A DNA stretch of 64,000 nucleotides from Nitrospirota bacterium (GCA_016214855.1 JACRMT010000004.1:558001-622000), one strand, 5' to 3'; counted from the stretch's first letter, positions 8,719 to 18,426 are shown. Program-made: numbers and translations. The notes: generated by a model from the letters alone, not told the origin.

Positions 8719-9525
8719 ATGATATCTTATTGCATGAAAGCTTCCTTTTTCCAGTTCAATCCGGCATTCGGAAAAAAATCAGACAACCTCCTCCGGGTCA
8801 GCGATGTCGTGAGCGATATTACCGCTGACCTCCTTGTTCTGCCGGAGTTTTTTGCGACCGGGTACCAGTTCGCATCAGCGGATGAGGTCGTTGATCTTGC
8901 CGAGTCTGTTCCGGAAGGAGAAACAACAAAGTTCCTGACATACCTTTCAAAAGAGAAAGGTATGTATATTGTTGCAGGACTGCCTGAAAGAGACGGGGGC
9001 AAATTCTATAATTCAGCGGTCTTTACCGGGCCCAAAGGATTCATCGGCAGGTACCGTAAAACCCATCTCTTTTATGAAGAGAACATTTTTTTTACCCCGG
9101 GAGATACCGGCTTTCAGGTCTGGGAAACTCCCATAGGAAAGATCGGCATCATGATCTGCTTTGACTGGTTCTTCCCTGAATCTGCACGGACCCTTGCACT
9201 CAAAGGCGCAGAGGTGATAGCGCATCCGTCAAACCTTGTTCTGCCCTTTTGCCCTCAGGCAATGCCAATCAGGTGTCTTGAGAACAGGATCTATGCAGTC
9301 ACAGCCAACCGCATCGGCACTGAGCAGAGAAAGGAAGGCGAAGCGCTCACGTTCATCGGCCAGAGTCAGATAACGTCACCCAAGGCGGAGATACTGGTGC
9401 GGGCAGGCAGCGATGAGGAAATCCTGATGACTGCGGATATTGACCTGTCACTGGCCAGAGACAAGAAGTTGAATCAGTACAACGATCTTTTCAAAGACAG
9501 AAGACCGGAGTTCTATCAGGAATAA
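8719..9525 (+). CDS. Carbon-nitrogen hydrolase (nitrilase superfamily, omega-amidase-like)
   Basis: This amidohydrolase of about 268 residues has the Glu-Lys-Cys triad of the nitrilase superfamily: Glu in LPEFFATGY, Lys in YRKTHLF and Cys in MICFDWFFPE. The fold, length and NRIGTE segment fit the branch that hydrolyses small amides, including omega-amidases. The substrate cannot be named from sequence. The start is uncertain: homology favours MKASFFQFNP at 8734, the ATG at 8719 lies 15 bases upstream, and a longer TTG-initiated reading from 8635 adds residues unlike the family. It is divergent from folE. Confidence 0.85.
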   Translation: MISYCMKASFFQFNPAFGKKSDNLLRVSDVVSDITADLLVLPEFFATGYQFASADEVVDLAESVPEGETTKFLTYLSKEKGMYIVAGLPERDGGKFYNSAVFTGPKGFIGRYRKTHLFYEENIFFTPGDTGFQVWETPIGKIGIMICFDWFFPESARTLALKGAEVIAHPSNLVLPFCPQAMPIRCLENRIYAVTANRIGTEQRKEGEALTFIGQSQITSPKAEILVRAGSDEEILMTADIDLSLARDKKLNQYNDLFKDRRPEFYQE

Positions 9526-9634
9526 TCCTGCAGGCAGTTCCCGGCAAAAAACCTTATCAGACAACAAGCGAGAGCTAATCGGCCAGCAGCGTGAGCGATT
9601 CCGTTTGGACTGACATGATGACCAGCTGTGATCA

Positions 9635-9838
9635 TTACAACCCCTTCTTTCTTCTGTGCGTTACCTGCTCACCAGCAATACCCCAATTATCGGTTTCAAC
9701 CTCATCAATAATGACGACAGTGGTTGCAGGATTCTTGCCTAAGACCTTCTGCAAGAGCTCTGTAACGCCGGATATAAGCGCAGCTTTTTGCTCGGCTGTC
9801 GCACCATCTTTAGTGATTTTAATATTAACGTATGGCAT
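9635..9838 (-). CDS. 4-oxalocrotonate tautomerase family protein
   Basis: This 67-residue protein begins Met-Pro-Tyr. After Met removal Pro1 is the catalytic base of the tautomerase superfamily. VNIKITKDG and the helix AEQKAALISGVTELLQKVLG match the beta-alpha-beta subunit that assembles into hexamers. It is slightly longer than the 62-residue archetype. The start has an AAGGAG site. The physiological substrate is unknown, and no degradation pathway genes lie nearby. Confidence 0.87.
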   Translation of the reverse strand: MPYVNIKITKDGATAEQKAALISGVTELLQKVLGKNPATTVVIIDEVETDNWGIAGEQVTHRRKKGL

Positions 9839-9861
9839 AAATTCTCCTTCTAACTGCTAAC

Positions 9862-11128
9862 GCCGTGTTGAGCCCCGCGCTGTCAGGCGCGGGACTCGAA
9901 CGACTTGTGTACGCCCGGCATGGGCGTGAACTTATGGGGTGCAAGTCCCCTGTACGAGAACCGAAAGGTATTCATGATTAAGAATACTATCAAAAGTACG
10001 AGCCGAAGGCAATGGCGGAAGGGCGACCGACCGTAAGAAGCCAACAGTAGGGGCTTTAAGCCGAAGCCTATGGCAAGCGTGCGAGACGACGAACAGAAAC
10101 CGCATAGAAGGCTTAGCTCTTGGGTGAGTTGGCACAGCACAACGAAACCCGCAGGTTCATGGGGCAGGGTAAATGCGGCGTTTGTGCACGGAACGTTTTT
10201 AAACCTTCTCCGGTCAAGAGAGTCGAGATTCCCAAAGACAGTGGCGGAACCCGTCCCTTGGGTATCCCTGTTGTCATGGATCGCGTGATTCAGCAAGCGG
10301 TCTGTCAGGTTCTCAGTCCTGTCTTTGATCCCCATTTCTCCGAATCCAGCTTCGGGTTCAGACCAAACCGCTCTGCGCATCAGGCGGTCAAAAAGGTGTT
10401 GAAGGATATTCAGAGAGGATACGCCTATGCCGTGGATATCGACCTTGAGAAATTCTTTGATACGGTTGACCACGACACTCTGATGAATCGGGTATCCCGC
10501 AGAGTCAGAGACAAAGACATTCTCAAACTTATCGGGAAATATCTACGGGCCGTGTTGTCGTAGACGGCAGGCTGAACCAAACATCCAAAGGAGTGCCGCA
10601 GGGCGGGCCATTATCGCCATTTCTGAGCAATATCCTTCTGGATGATCTTGATAAGGAGTTAGAGAAAAGGGGGCATCGGTTCGCACGGTATACTGATGAC
10701 TTTACCATCCTTGTGAAGTCGGAACGTGCCGCCTATCGAGTAATGGAGAGTATCAGCCGTTTCCTTGAGAAAGTCCTTAAGGTGAAGGTCAACAGGGACA
10801 AAAGCCGGGTGGTGAAAGCAGAGGAAAGTTGTTTCCTCGGATTCACCTTTACCCGTAAAAGGCTTACGGTCTCTGAGAAATCCATTAGACGATTCAAGTC
10901 CGAACTGCGACGTCTTACCGGCCGCAGTTGGGGCGTCTCCATGGGCCGCAGGTATGGAGAACTCCGTATGTATCTTTTTGGATGGATGAACTACTTCGGC
11001 ATCGCCATGAAGTATAACGATGCCGTTGAGATGGATCACTGGCTTCGTAGGCGTATTCGCATGTGCTACATGAAGCAGTGGAACAGAGCGAGAAAGCGCA
11101 TTGGCGAACTGATAAAGCTGAGTGCGCC
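9862..11128 (+). mobile_element. Degenerate group II intron, 3' end lost
   Basis: About 330 nt of structured sequence, including a gcccgc/gcgggc-rich stem and a GGGGTGCAAGTCCCC stretch typical of domain I, precede a broken intron reverse transcriptase. No domain V or VI hairpin follows the reverse transcriptase. The intron reading stops near 11128 and sequence of an unrelated nitroreductase begins at once, so a deletion removed the 3' end. The 5' boundary at 9862 is approximate. Confidence 0.7.
10198..11128 (+). pseudogene. Group II intron reverse transcriptase/maturase, frameshifted and truncated
   Basis: The reading begins at FKPSPVKRVEIPK, where the N-terminal 80-100 residues (RT0 and early RT1) should precede but are absent. 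It continues through SSFGFRPNRSAH and VDIDLEKFFDTVDHD. A one-base deletion near 10551, in gggccgtgttg, shifts the frame and gives a premature TAG. Restoring one G would give RAGVVVDG leading into VPQGGPLSPFLSNILL. The polymerase motif is YTDD instead of the usual YADD. The maturase part breaks off after RKRIGELIKLSA. The protein cannot be functional. Confidence 0.85.
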
Positions 11129-11133
11129 GAGGC

Positions 11134-11481
11134 CAATATCTGGGCATGGCACTCAAGGGCTGGCAGGAGGAAGGTAAGGACATCATCTTCCGTGGCGCTC
11201 CCCATCTGCTGCTGACAAGCGCCCCCAGAAACTCACCCTGCCCGGTCCAGGATACCCATATCGCCCTGACCACCTTCCAGCTTATGGCCCACGCTCGTGG
11301 GGTTGAAACAGTCTGGGACGGCTTGTTTATGATGGTCCTTTCGCTGCTGCCACACCTGTCCGGGCGGCTCGATATTCCCGACGATCATATGCTTGGATAC
11401 GCCATGGCCTTCGGCGAGCCTGCGGTAGATTATCATCGCACTGTCCAGCGAGGTCCAGTCCAGGTAAATGTGGTCAAATAA
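11134..11481 (+). pseudogene. Nitroreductase family protein, C-terminal remnant
   Basis: The frame read from 11134 gives GMALKGWQEEGKDIIFRGAP then HLLLTSAPRNSPCPVQDTHI and a LGYAMAFGEPAV segment near the end. This is the C-terminal half of the iron-sulfur/nitroreductase-type flavoprotein family, including the FRGAP motif and the GYAMxFGxPAV ending. No N-terminal flavin-binding part or credible start exists, because the sequence begins at the truncated intron. The remnant may mark the gene into which the intron originally inserted. Confidence 0.7.
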
Positions 11482-11528
11482 AGGCAGGGCGCTTAAACAT
11501 ATTTATCATATTTTTTTAAGGAGGAAAC

Positions 11529-12398
11529 TTATAACTTATCTGCTCTATTTTCGTAGATATAACTCAGGAGCGTGTAGATCAGCTTGGCAGCGAGGAAATC
11601 AGGGGCCTTGGCCTTAGAGGGACAGAGCTCAACAATATCGAACCCCACGATCCGTTTTGACTTTGCTACAGCAGAGAGAAGCCGCATAACCTGATACCAG
11701 CCTAAGCCGCCCGGTTCAGGAGTCCCTGTTGACGGCATGATACCCGGATCAAAGACATCAACGTCTATAGTGATATAAACACTGCCGGTCAGCTGGCGGA
11801 CCGCATTATCGATCCATTTGTCTGAATCGTGTATATCATGGGCAAAGAACATCTTCTTCCTGTTTATGCCCGGCAGCTCAGAGGCATCCATGCTGCGTAT
11901 TCCGGCAGATACTATATTTTTGGTATATTCCCTGGCCCGTGCGATTACGCAGGCATGATTGTAACGGCTCCCCTCATATGAATCGCGCGAATCGCCATGG
12001 GCATCAAGATGCAGAATGCTCAGATCCTTAAAGTGTCTGGCATAGGCCTTGATCACGCCAATCGAAACTGAGTGGTCGCCCCCAAGAGTCACGACAAGCT
12101 TATTATCTTTGAGATACCGTGAGACTGCCGCATCAGCTTTTTTTATCAATGAAGAGGAGGAAGCAGCATTAATCGGCCGGGCAGTAAAAATACCTTTTTT
12201 GTAAACCTCACTGTTGGTCTCAATATCGTAGAGCTCAAGATATCGTGACGCCGCGATGATCGCGGCAGGGCCTTTATCAGCACCTTTCTGCCATGTACTG
12301 GTCTTGTCAAAGGGGATCGGCTGTATGACAGAAGCAGCCTGCTCGTAATCAGCATAGCGGCCGGGCAGACCGCAGAAACCGGGGAACTTTTTTGACAT
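11529..12398 (-). CDS. speB: Agmatinase (ureohydrolase family)
   Basis: This 289-residue binuclear manganese hydrolase splits agmatine into putrescine and urea. Metal ligands are visible in LGGDHSV, LDAHGDSRD and TIDVDVFDP, the three ureohydrolase signatures in order. It starts one base after the stop of the arginine decarboxylase gene, so the pair forms an arginine-to-putrescine route. Assignment to agmatinase rather than arginase rests mainly on that pairing. Confidence 0.9.
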   Translation of the reverse strand: MSKKFPGFCGLPGRYADYEQAASVIQPIPFDKTSTWQKGADKGPAAIIAASRYLELYDIETNSEVYKKGIFTARPINAASSSSLIKKADAAVSRYLKDNKLVVTLGGDHSVSIGVIKAYARHFKDLSILHLDAHGDSRDSYEGSRYNHACVIARAREYTKNIVSAGIRSMDASELPGINRKKMFFAHDIHDSDKWIDNAVRQLTGSVYITIDVDVFDPGIMPSTGTPEPGGLGWYQVMRLLSAVAKSKRIVGFDIVELCPSKAKAPDFLAAKLIYTLLSYIYENRADKL

Positions 12399-12399
12399 C

Positions 12400-12945
12400 T
12401 TAGTCGATAATGAAGACTGCTGACGCTAACACCGTGGTCCAGAGACCATCCTTATTTCCCTCTGCAGACTGGCAATAATGCTTTGTCTTGAAGATATGAC
12501 CGCTTGCACGGTAAAACTGCTTGCGCTCGTCCCATGCCTGGTTCGGATCAAAGGGGATGTCGAGTGTTGTTGCAAGCATGGTAGCTGCGAGATCTTCTGC
12601 ATACTCACCGGAGACGATCGCCTTTTCACCGCAGGCATGATGCTCAGAGAGATACCCATAGTTGGCAAAATCCGTCGGCATGGCAAAACCGATCGCTGCA
12701 GAGATAAGACGGTTCGGCTCATTGGTCTCATTACGGGACATCACACAATACGTGATCTGGCCGGGATCGAGCTGCTTGAGACCTGCAGACTTTGTCAGGA
12801 TCTTGCATGCAGGCGGGAAGATGCTTGATACATACACAAGATTACACTTCTCAATACCCGCATTCCTTAGGGCTACCTCGAAGGATGATAGTTTATCTTT
12901 ATGTACGCCCACCCCTTTCGTAAAGAAAACTTTTTTTGGGGTCAT
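12400..12945 (-). CDS. pdaD: Pyruvoyl-dependent arginine decarboxylase
   Basis: This 181-residue proenzyme self-cleaves at a Ser-Ser pair to create the pyruvoyl cofactor and decarboxylates arginine to agmatine. The cleavage region VYVSSIFPP near residue 41 and the later [14 protein letters not shown] segment match the family. The ATG at 12945 has an AGGAGG site. It is the promoter-proximal gene of the pdaD-speB pair. This enzyme type is common in archaea and in some anaerobic bacterial groups. Confidence 0.92.
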   Translation of the reverse strand: MTPKKVFFTKGVGVHKDKLSSFEVALRNAGIEKCNLVYVSSIFPPACKILTKSAGLKQLDPGQITYCVMSRNETNEPNRLISAAIGFAMPTDFANYGYLSEHHACGEKAIVSGEYAEDLAATMLATTLDIPFDPNQAWDERKQFYRASGHIFKTKHYCQSAEGNKDGLWTTVLASAVFIID

Positions 12946-13062
12946 CCTTGCATCCTCCTTTTGCAGTAATATTGTATGCGTCTTGTCATGATCAATTGCA
13001 TATCTTGAATCATAAAATGCATCCTATAACAATGTCAATGTCAGGCTTCAGATGGGGGGTTA

Positions 13063-14649
13063 TTGGATCTCATAATCAGTAATTTGCGGATAGCAGTTGA
13101 AAAAGACGGGACAGCTGAATATGTCAATGCTGCCTCGCAAAGGCTGAATATTCCGGCAGATGGGATGCAGTTCATCAGGATGCTCAGCAAGTCTCTTGAT
13201 ACAGGCGACAAAGACCAGTTCTACTACGTCGTTACCCTAGTGGTGACTGTTCCGGCCGGCTTTGACAACAACACAGACATCCCGGTATACACAAAACCGA
13301 TAACCGCAGAGAGAAGATCAAAGAACATGCTGGAGAGACCCATCATCATAGGGTTCGGTCCTGCAGGCATGTTCGCTGCCCTTGAGCTTATTGAGTATGG
13401 TATCATGCCTCTCATATTTGAACGCGGCAAAAAAATAGAAGAGCGCTCCCTTGATGTTCAAAGATTCAACAAAGAAAGAATCCTGAATCCTGAATCAAAC
13501 ATCCAATTTGGCGAAGGCGGTGCCGGTTCATACTCTGACGGAAAGCTGTTTGCAAGGATAAAGAATTCGTATTATGCAGACAAGGTGCTGGATACCTTCA
13601 TTAAATTCGGCGCACCTGAAGAGATACGCTATGTCAGCAAGCCCCACCTGGGAACAGATATGCTCTGCAAAATAGTTCGTAACATAAGAAACTTCATCCT
13701 CGAAAGAGGCGGTGAGATATATTATGGCGCTAAAATGACCGACATTCTTATATCTGACGGCAAAGCTATAGGCGTCATAATAAACGGAAATGCCGAATAT
13801 CGTTCTTCGGTCATCTATCTTGCGTTGGGAAATTCAGCGCGCGACACCTTCGGTATGCTGTTCAATAAAGGCATAGCTCTCGAACAGAAGCCCATTTCTG
13901 TCGGCGTACGAATAGAGCATCCGGCGGAGATCATTAATCTGGTGCGATATGGCGAAAAATATAAGGACTGCTCTGCCCTGGGGAATGCCACGTATTCCTT
14001 TACGTACACTGACCGAAAAATAAAGCGCGGGGTATACACCTTCTGCATGTGCCCCGGCGGCGAGGTCATTAATGCTTCCTCTGAATATGGCCTGATGGTT
14101 CTCAATGGCATGAGCTACTCTCAGCGGTCATCGCCATTCTCAAATTCAGCGCTTGTGGTGACCTGTCACACGGATGATTACGGAGCAACACATCCGTTGG
14201 CCGGGATCGAATTTCAACGAGATATTGAACGAAAGGCCTTTGAGGCCGGAGGAGGACAATGGGAAGTTCCTGCCCAGAACCTGGTCGATTTTATGGGCAA
14301 CAGGGTTTCCGGAATCTTGAATAACCATTCGTATAAGATGGGAGCAGTTGCTGCTGATATGCGTGCAATTCTTCCGCAATTTGCAAGCGAGACACTTTTG
14401 GCTGCATGCAATACATGGAAAAAAGAATATCCCCTGTTCGTTTCAGATCAGGCGATACTGCTAGGTGCAGAGACAAGAACCTCCGCGCCCGTTACGATAA
14501 CACGCGGTGGGAATTATGAATCAGTGGCGATTAAGAACCTGTATCCGATAGGTGAAGGTTCAGGCTATGCAGGCGGCATCACAAGTTCAGCAGTAGATGC
14601 CATAAAGGCAGTGGAGGCCAGCCTGTCGAGTTTTGAGGATATCAATTAG
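13063..14649 (+). CDS. FAD-dependent dehydrogenase (uncharacterised, COG2509-like)
   Basis: This 528-residue flavoprotein has an N-terminal domain of about 95 residues before the FAD-binding IGFGPAGMFAALEL near residue 98. It continues with NIQFGEGGAGSYSDGKL and ends with the second nucleotide-binding signature GEGSGYAGGITSSAVDA. This is the arrangement of the widely conserved but biochemically undefined FAD-dependent dehydrogenase family. The chosen start is TTG at 13063, preceded by a GGGGGG site. The gene stands alone, divergent from pdaD. Confidence 0.88.
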   Translation: MDLIISNLRIAVEKDGTAEYVNAASQRLNIPADGMQFIRMLSKSLDTGDKDQFYYVVTLVVTVPAGFDNNTDIPVYTKPITAERRSKNMLERPIIIGFGPAGMFAALELIEYGIMPLIFERGKKIEERSLDVQRFNKERILNPESNIQFGEGGAGSYSDGKLFARIKNSYYADKVLDTFIKFGAPEEIRYVSKPHLGTDMLCKIVRNIRNFILERGGEIYYGAKMTDILISDGKAIGVIINGNAEYRSSVIYLALGNSARDTFGMLFNKGIALEQKPISVGVRIEHPAEIINLVRYGEKYKDCSALGNATYSFTYTDRKIKRGVYTFCMCPGGEVINASSEYGLMVLNGMSYSQRSSPFSNSALVVTCHTDDYGATHPLAGIEFQRDIERKAFEAGGGQWEVPAQNLVDFMGNRVSGILNNHSYKMGAVAADMRAILPQFASETLLAACNTWKKEYPLFVSDQAILLGAETRTSAPVTITRGGNYESVAIKNLYPIGEGSGYAGGITSSAVDAIKAVEASLSSFEDIN

Positions 14650-14707
14650 AGATAACTCATCTGGAGGCCGTTTGATTGAGGATTGCGTGGGAACAGACGA
14701 CTGCTCA

Positions 14708-15436
14708 TTAGATCTTCAGATCAGCCTTGACGATCAGGGCGGGGTAACCTTCCTGCCCTAACTGTTCGGCCATATCCATGGCCTGGCTGAACTGGTCAAA
14801 GTTCCCGACCCTCACGCGGTAATAGGTTATGCCCCTGACCTCTGTTTCCTGGATGTAGGCATTAACCTCTTTGAGCCTGAGGCCTACCTTGAGCCGGACG
14901 GCATTAATACTGTCCGTAAATGATCCAATCTGTACGGCAAAGGGACTGCCCTTCCTGTCGGACGACTGCACCCGCACCGGCTTAATATATGATGCGTCCC
15001 TGCCCTGTATTTCGATCAGCACCGGCGCCGTGCCCGGGCCGATAAGGTTGATCTCCTTAGCTGAAGCATAGGAAAGATCAATATCCCTGCCCTCGATAAA
15101 GGGTCCGCGGTCATTGACAATACATTCGACCGATCTATTGTTTGATTTAAGCGTGACCTTGAGCCTGGTGCCAAAGGGGTACTGCTTGTGAGCGCAGGTA
15201 TGAAGATACATATCGAATATCTGACCGGAAGATGTCGGTCTGCCGTGAAAGTCAGAGCCGTACCAGGAAGCAACAGCCTCTACGGAACCGACAGGCAAGT
15301 CCTGCTGGACAGGTTTTTGCCGCACTGCCTGACGGGAAGATGAGCAGGAAACGAGGATAGTAATGAGTAATGTGTAAAGAGTAATGTGTAGAAACATAAG
15401 ACGAAGATCACTACTGCTCCTGCCTCTACTCATCAC
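14708..15436 (-). CDS. rlpA: RlpA-like septal lytic transglycosylase lipoprotein with SPOR domain
   Basis: This protein of about 242 residues cleaves peptidoglycan glycan strands lacking stem peptides and localises to division septa. A signal peptide with lipobox LVSC (Cys near residue 31) is followed by the double-psi barrel core, ASWYGSDFHGRPTSSG to VNDRGPF with the catalytic Asp, and a C-terminal SPOR domain (FAVQIGSF... YYRVRVGNF). The hydrophobic core of the signal peptide is encoded by a degenerate heptad repeat. ATG codons at 15433 and 15397 are alternative starts. Confidence 0.9.
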   Translation of the reverse strand: MMSRGRSSSDLRLMFLHITLYTLLITILVSCSSSRQAVRQKPVQQDLPVGSVEAVASWYGSDFHGRPTSSGQIFDMYLHTCAHKQYPFGTRLKVTLKSNNRSVECIVNDRGPFIEGRDIDLSYASAKEINLIGPGTAPVLIEIQGRDASYIKPVRVQSSDRKGSPFAVQIGSFTDSINAVRLKVGLRLKEVNAYIQETEVRGITYYRVRVGNFDQFSQAMDMAEQLGQEGYPALIVKADLKI

Positions 15437-15462
15437 TGATCACCCTTCACTCATTACTGCCT
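15355..15462. repeat. Two blocks of 7-nt period repeat (GTAATGA type)
   Basis: Block one (about 15357-15391) reads gtaatga gtaatgt gtaaaga gtaatgt on the plus strand. Block two (about 15423-15458) reads gtaatga gtgaagg gtgatca gtgatga on the minus strand. The two blocks therefore face each other. Block one is inside rlpA and encodes LHITLYTLLIT of its signal peptide. Confidence 0.65.
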
Positions 15463-16801
15463 ATAGTATATACCGGCTCAAGTCCTCATCCTTCACGATA
15501 TCGCCGAGTTTTTCCTTCACATATGCCCTGTTGATCAGGACAGCTGAACCCTTCTTCTCCGGCGCATCAAAAGAGATATCCTCAAGGAGCTTCTCAAGTA
15601 TCGTATGGAGGCGTCGTGCCCCGATGTTCTCTGTCTTGTCGTTCACCAGAGCTGCGATCTCAGCTATCTCTTCGATCGAGTCCTCTGCGAAGTCGATCGT
15701 CACATCCTCAGTTGCAAGGAGAGCGACATACTGCTTCACCAGGGCGTTGTTCGGTTCAGTAAGTATGCGCACAAAATCGCCCTTGCCGAGGGCCTCAAGC
15801 TCAACGCGTATAGGGAACCTTCCCTGCAGTTCGGGGATCAGGTCAGAAGGTTTTGCAATATGAAATGCACCTGCGGCGACAAAAAGGATATGCTCTGTCC
15901 TTACCGGCCCGTATTTTGTCGTGACCGTAGATCCTTCAACAATCGGCAGCAGGTCCCGCTGCACACCCTCACGGGATACATCAGGCCCGTGGCCGCTGCC
16001 CTTGCTTGCGATCTTATCGATCTCATCGACAAAAACAATGCCGGACTGTTCAACACGCTCCACAGCCTCCTGGGTGATCTTGTCCATATCGATCAGTCTG
16101 TTGGACTCTTCCTGTTCAAGCAGCACAAATGCCTCCGGCACCTTCACCTTCTTCCGCTTGGCCTTTTCAGGCATGAGGTTGCCTAACATGGACTTGAGGT
16201 TCATCTCAAGATCTTCGAGTCCGACATTCGAGATAACGCCAAAAGGCAGGGACCTTTCTTTTACTTCGACATCAACCGACCGGGAATCGAGCTTGCCGCT
16301 CCTAAGCTGCTCCCTGAGACGCTCCCGCGTCTCTTTCTGATGTTCCCTGTCCTCCTCTTCCTGTTCAGGCAGGCGAAGAGAGCGCGGGGCCGGAAGCAGC
16401 AGATCAAGGAGCCTTTCCTCAGCGAACTGCCGTGCTTTTTCACGTATCTTCTCAAGGTGTTCGTTCTTAACCATGCTCACGGATATCTCTGTCAGGTCTC
16501 TGATCATCGACTCAACATCCCGGCCCACATACCCGACCTCGGTGAACTTGGATGCCTCGACCTTGATGAAAGGGGCAGCAGCCAAGCGCGATATGCGGCG
16601 GGCTATCTCTGTTTTTCCGACTCCGGTCGGGCCGATCATCAGGATGTTCTTCGGAAGCACCTCATCCTTGAGTTCAGGCGACAGTCGCTGCCGCCTCCAC
16701 CGGTTCCTGAGCGCAATGGCAACAGCCTTCTTTGCCTTATTCTGGCCTATGATATATTTGTCGAGCTCTGAAACAATATTCTTTGGTGTAAGACTGTCCA
16801 T
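15461..16801 (-). CDS. hslU: HslU, ATPase subunit of the HslUV protease
   Basis: This 446-residue AAA+ unfoldase feeds substrates to HslV. Walker [10 protein letters not shown] is near residue 57, Walker [10 protein letters not shown] near 254, and the pore-region start [20 protein letters not shown] matches the family. The ATG at 16801 is chosen over an upstream TTG at 16810 because AGGAG lies ten bases before it. The start overlaps the end of hslV, and the order trmFO-xerC-hslV-hslU is a classic conserved string. Confidence 0.96.
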   Translation of the reverse strand: MDSLTPKNIVSELDKYIIGQNKAKKAVAIALRNRWRRQRLSPELKDEVLPKNILMIGPTGVGKTEIARRISRLAAAPFIKVEASKFTEVGYVGRDVESMIRDLTEISVSMVKNEHLEKIREKARQFAEERLLDLLLPAPRSLRLPEQEEEDREHQKETRERLREQLRSGKLDSRSVDVEVKERSLPFGVISNVGLEDLEMNLKSMLGNLMPEKAKRKKVKVPEAFVLLEQEESNRLIDMDKITQEAVERVEQSGIVFVDEIDKIASKGSGHGPDVSREGVQRDLLPIVEGSTVTTKYGPVRTEHILFVAAGAFHIAKPSDLIPELQGRFPIRVELEALGKGDFVRILTEPNNALVKQYVALLATEDVTIDFAEDSIEEIAEIAALVNDKTENIGARRLHTILEKLLEDISFDAPEKKGSAVLINRAYVKEKLGDIVKDEDLSRYIL

Positions 16802-16802
16802 A

Positions 16803-17333
16803 TCAGGCAAGCTCCTCTATCGTTATATTATCGTTCGTGTAGATACAGATGCCTGAAGCGATCTTCATCGCCTTTTGAATGATCTCTTCCGCACTCAGTT
16901 CTGTATTGTCGTACAATGCCCGTGCTGCTGCCTGGGCAAAGGCACCCCCGGAGCCTATGGCTGCGATACCGTCTTCAGGCTCGATAACGTCTCCGGTGCC
17001 GGATATGATAAAGGTATGTTCCCTGTCGGCGATCACCAGCAGGGCCTCAAGCCTTCTCAGCATCCTGTCTGTTCTCCAGTCCTTGGCCAGCTCGACAGCA
17101 GCCCGCGTGATATTGCCGCGATAGGACTCAAGTTTTCCCTCAAACTTCTCGAAGAGCGTGAAGGCATCTGCCGTAGCGCCTGCAAAACCTGCGACCACGC
17201 TGTCGTTGTACATCCTCCGTATTTTTTTCGCATTCTGCTTCATCACCGTGTTGCCGAGCGTTACCTGGCCGTCGCCGCCTATGGCAACTTTTCCGTTCTT
17301 CCTCACACAGAGTATGGTCGTTGCGTGGAACAT
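16803..17333 (-). CDS. hslV: HslV, proteolytic subunit of HslUV
   Basis: This 176-residue threonine peptidase is the proteasome-like partner of HslU. The N-terminus [10 protein letters not shown] contains the catalytic Thr-Thr after a four-residue propeptide, followed by [13 protein letters not shown]. The ATG at 17333 has AAGGAG five bases upstream, which makes it preferable to a GTG two codons earlier. The gene is directly followed by hslU. Confidence 0.96.
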   Translation of the reverse strand: MFHATTILCVRKNGKVAIGGDGQVTLGNTVMKQNAKKIRRMYNDSVVAGFAGATADAFTLFEKFEGKLESYRGNITRAAVELAKDWRTDRMLRRLEALLVIADREHTFIISGTGDVIEPEDGIAAIGSGGAFAQAAARALYDNTELSAEEIIQKAMKIASGICIYTNDNITIEELA

Positions 17334-17405
17334 GATCACTCCTTAATGTTTCGTTATGGTATCGAGAGAATTCCTATAAGTGCATAGACTGGCGGACCTA
17401 TTCTT

Positions 17406-17482
17406 AAATCTCCCCTCAACCCCTCTTTTCCAAAGAGGGGAATATTGCCTCCCTTTAGCAAAGGGAGGACAGGAGGGATTTA
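17406..17482. repeat. Dispersed two-hairpin palindromic repeat, copy 4
   Basis: This has the same layout as the copies at 2159 and 6849: aaatctcccc, cccctctttt/aaagagggg hairpin, cctcccttt/aaagggagg hairpin and ggagggattt. It lies between xerC and hslV. The remainder of this 211-nt gap shows nothing clear. Confidence 0.85.
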
Positions 17483-17544
17483 ATAATTGAATGTTTTCAT
17501 GCATATGAGCTTGTTAGTAGTATATAACAAAACTCCTCCGGACT

Positions 17545-18426
17545 TTAGGATTTATCTACTGCTGAGAGCGGATGCGCCTTGTCATAGATGTCCATGAGAT
17601 GGGCAATATCGATATGCGTATATTTCTGTGTTGTTGACAGGGACGCATGGCCGAGCAGCTCCTGAATGACCCTGAGATCAGCGCCTGCCTGAAGCAGATG
17701 CGATGCAAACGTATGACGCATGGTATGCGGCCCGACCTGCCCTTTAACACCGATGAGACGGGCATACTTAACAACGATACGCCGAATTCCACGATCTGAT
17801 AGCGGGGTGCCGCTCTTGTTCAGGAACAGAGCCTTGTTCTTCTTCTTCAGCAATATCTTCTCTACCATATAGGTCTTGATCGCCTCCACAGCCTTGGAAC
17901 CGAGAGGGATAATGCGCTCCTTCTTCCCCTTGCCTCTCACTTTTATCAGCCCCTCTTTGGTATTCACATCTTCCAGGTTCAGGCCGGCAGCCTCCGCAAC
18001 ACGAAGCCCGCTCGAATAGAGAAGCTCAAGGATCGCCCTGTCGCGGGCATTGATAAAACCGACCGTATCCGGCTTTTCAATGAGAGCAAAGACATCATCA
18101 ACAGAAAGGAACCTGGGCAGATGATGCTCTGCCTTCGGCGTTGTGACAAGCTTGGCAGGATTGGACTTCAGATATCCTTCCCTCGTCAGGAACTTGAGGA
18201 ACGACCGGACAGCAGCAAGTCTCCTGCCGGCAGTTGTCTTTGAAAGTCCGTTACGGATCTGAAGAGCGACATACCCTCTGACATCGATCATCTCAATATC
18301 AGCAACCTCTTTATTAGCATACACCTGAAATTCTCCGAGATCTTTTTTATATGCCCTGAGTGTATGCTGCGATGCTCCCCTCTCAAGCTCAAGATGGCGA
18401 AGAAACTGTTCGATCAGCTTCTTCAT
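17545..18426 (-). CDS. xerC: Tyrosine recombinase XerC
   Basis: This 293-residue site-specific recombinase resolves chromosome dimers. It has an N-terminal SAM-like DNA-binding domain and a C-terminal catalytic domain with Arg in SSGLRVAEAAGL, Lys in VRGKGKKER, HTMRHTFASHLL, LLGHASLSTT and the nucleophile Tyr in TQKYTHID. The ATG at 18426 overlaps the trmFO stop as ATGA, and a longer in-frame reading to 18459 is not needed. The neighbours trmFO and hslV support orthology with XerC/CodV. Confidence 0.94.
   Translation of the reverse strand: MKKLIEQFLRHLELERGASQHTLRAYKKDLGEFQVYANKEVADIEMIDVRGYVALQIRNGLSKTTAGRRLAAVRSFLKFLTREGYLKSNPAKLVTTPKAEHHLPRFLSVDDVFALIEKPDTVGFINARDRAILELLYSSGLRVAEAAGLNLEDVNTKEGLIKVRGKGKKERIIPLGSKAVEAIKTYMVEKILLKKKNKALFLNKSGTPLSDRGIRRIVVKYARLIGVKGQVGPHTMRHTFASHLLQAGADLRVIQELLGHASLSTTQKYTHIDIAHLMDIYDKAHPLSAVDKS

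Noticed and set aside
1511-17482. CRISPR array
   Set aside because: The four palindromic repeats are dispersed singly and kilobases apart (up to about 10 kb), not in an array with spacers; no cas genes are present.
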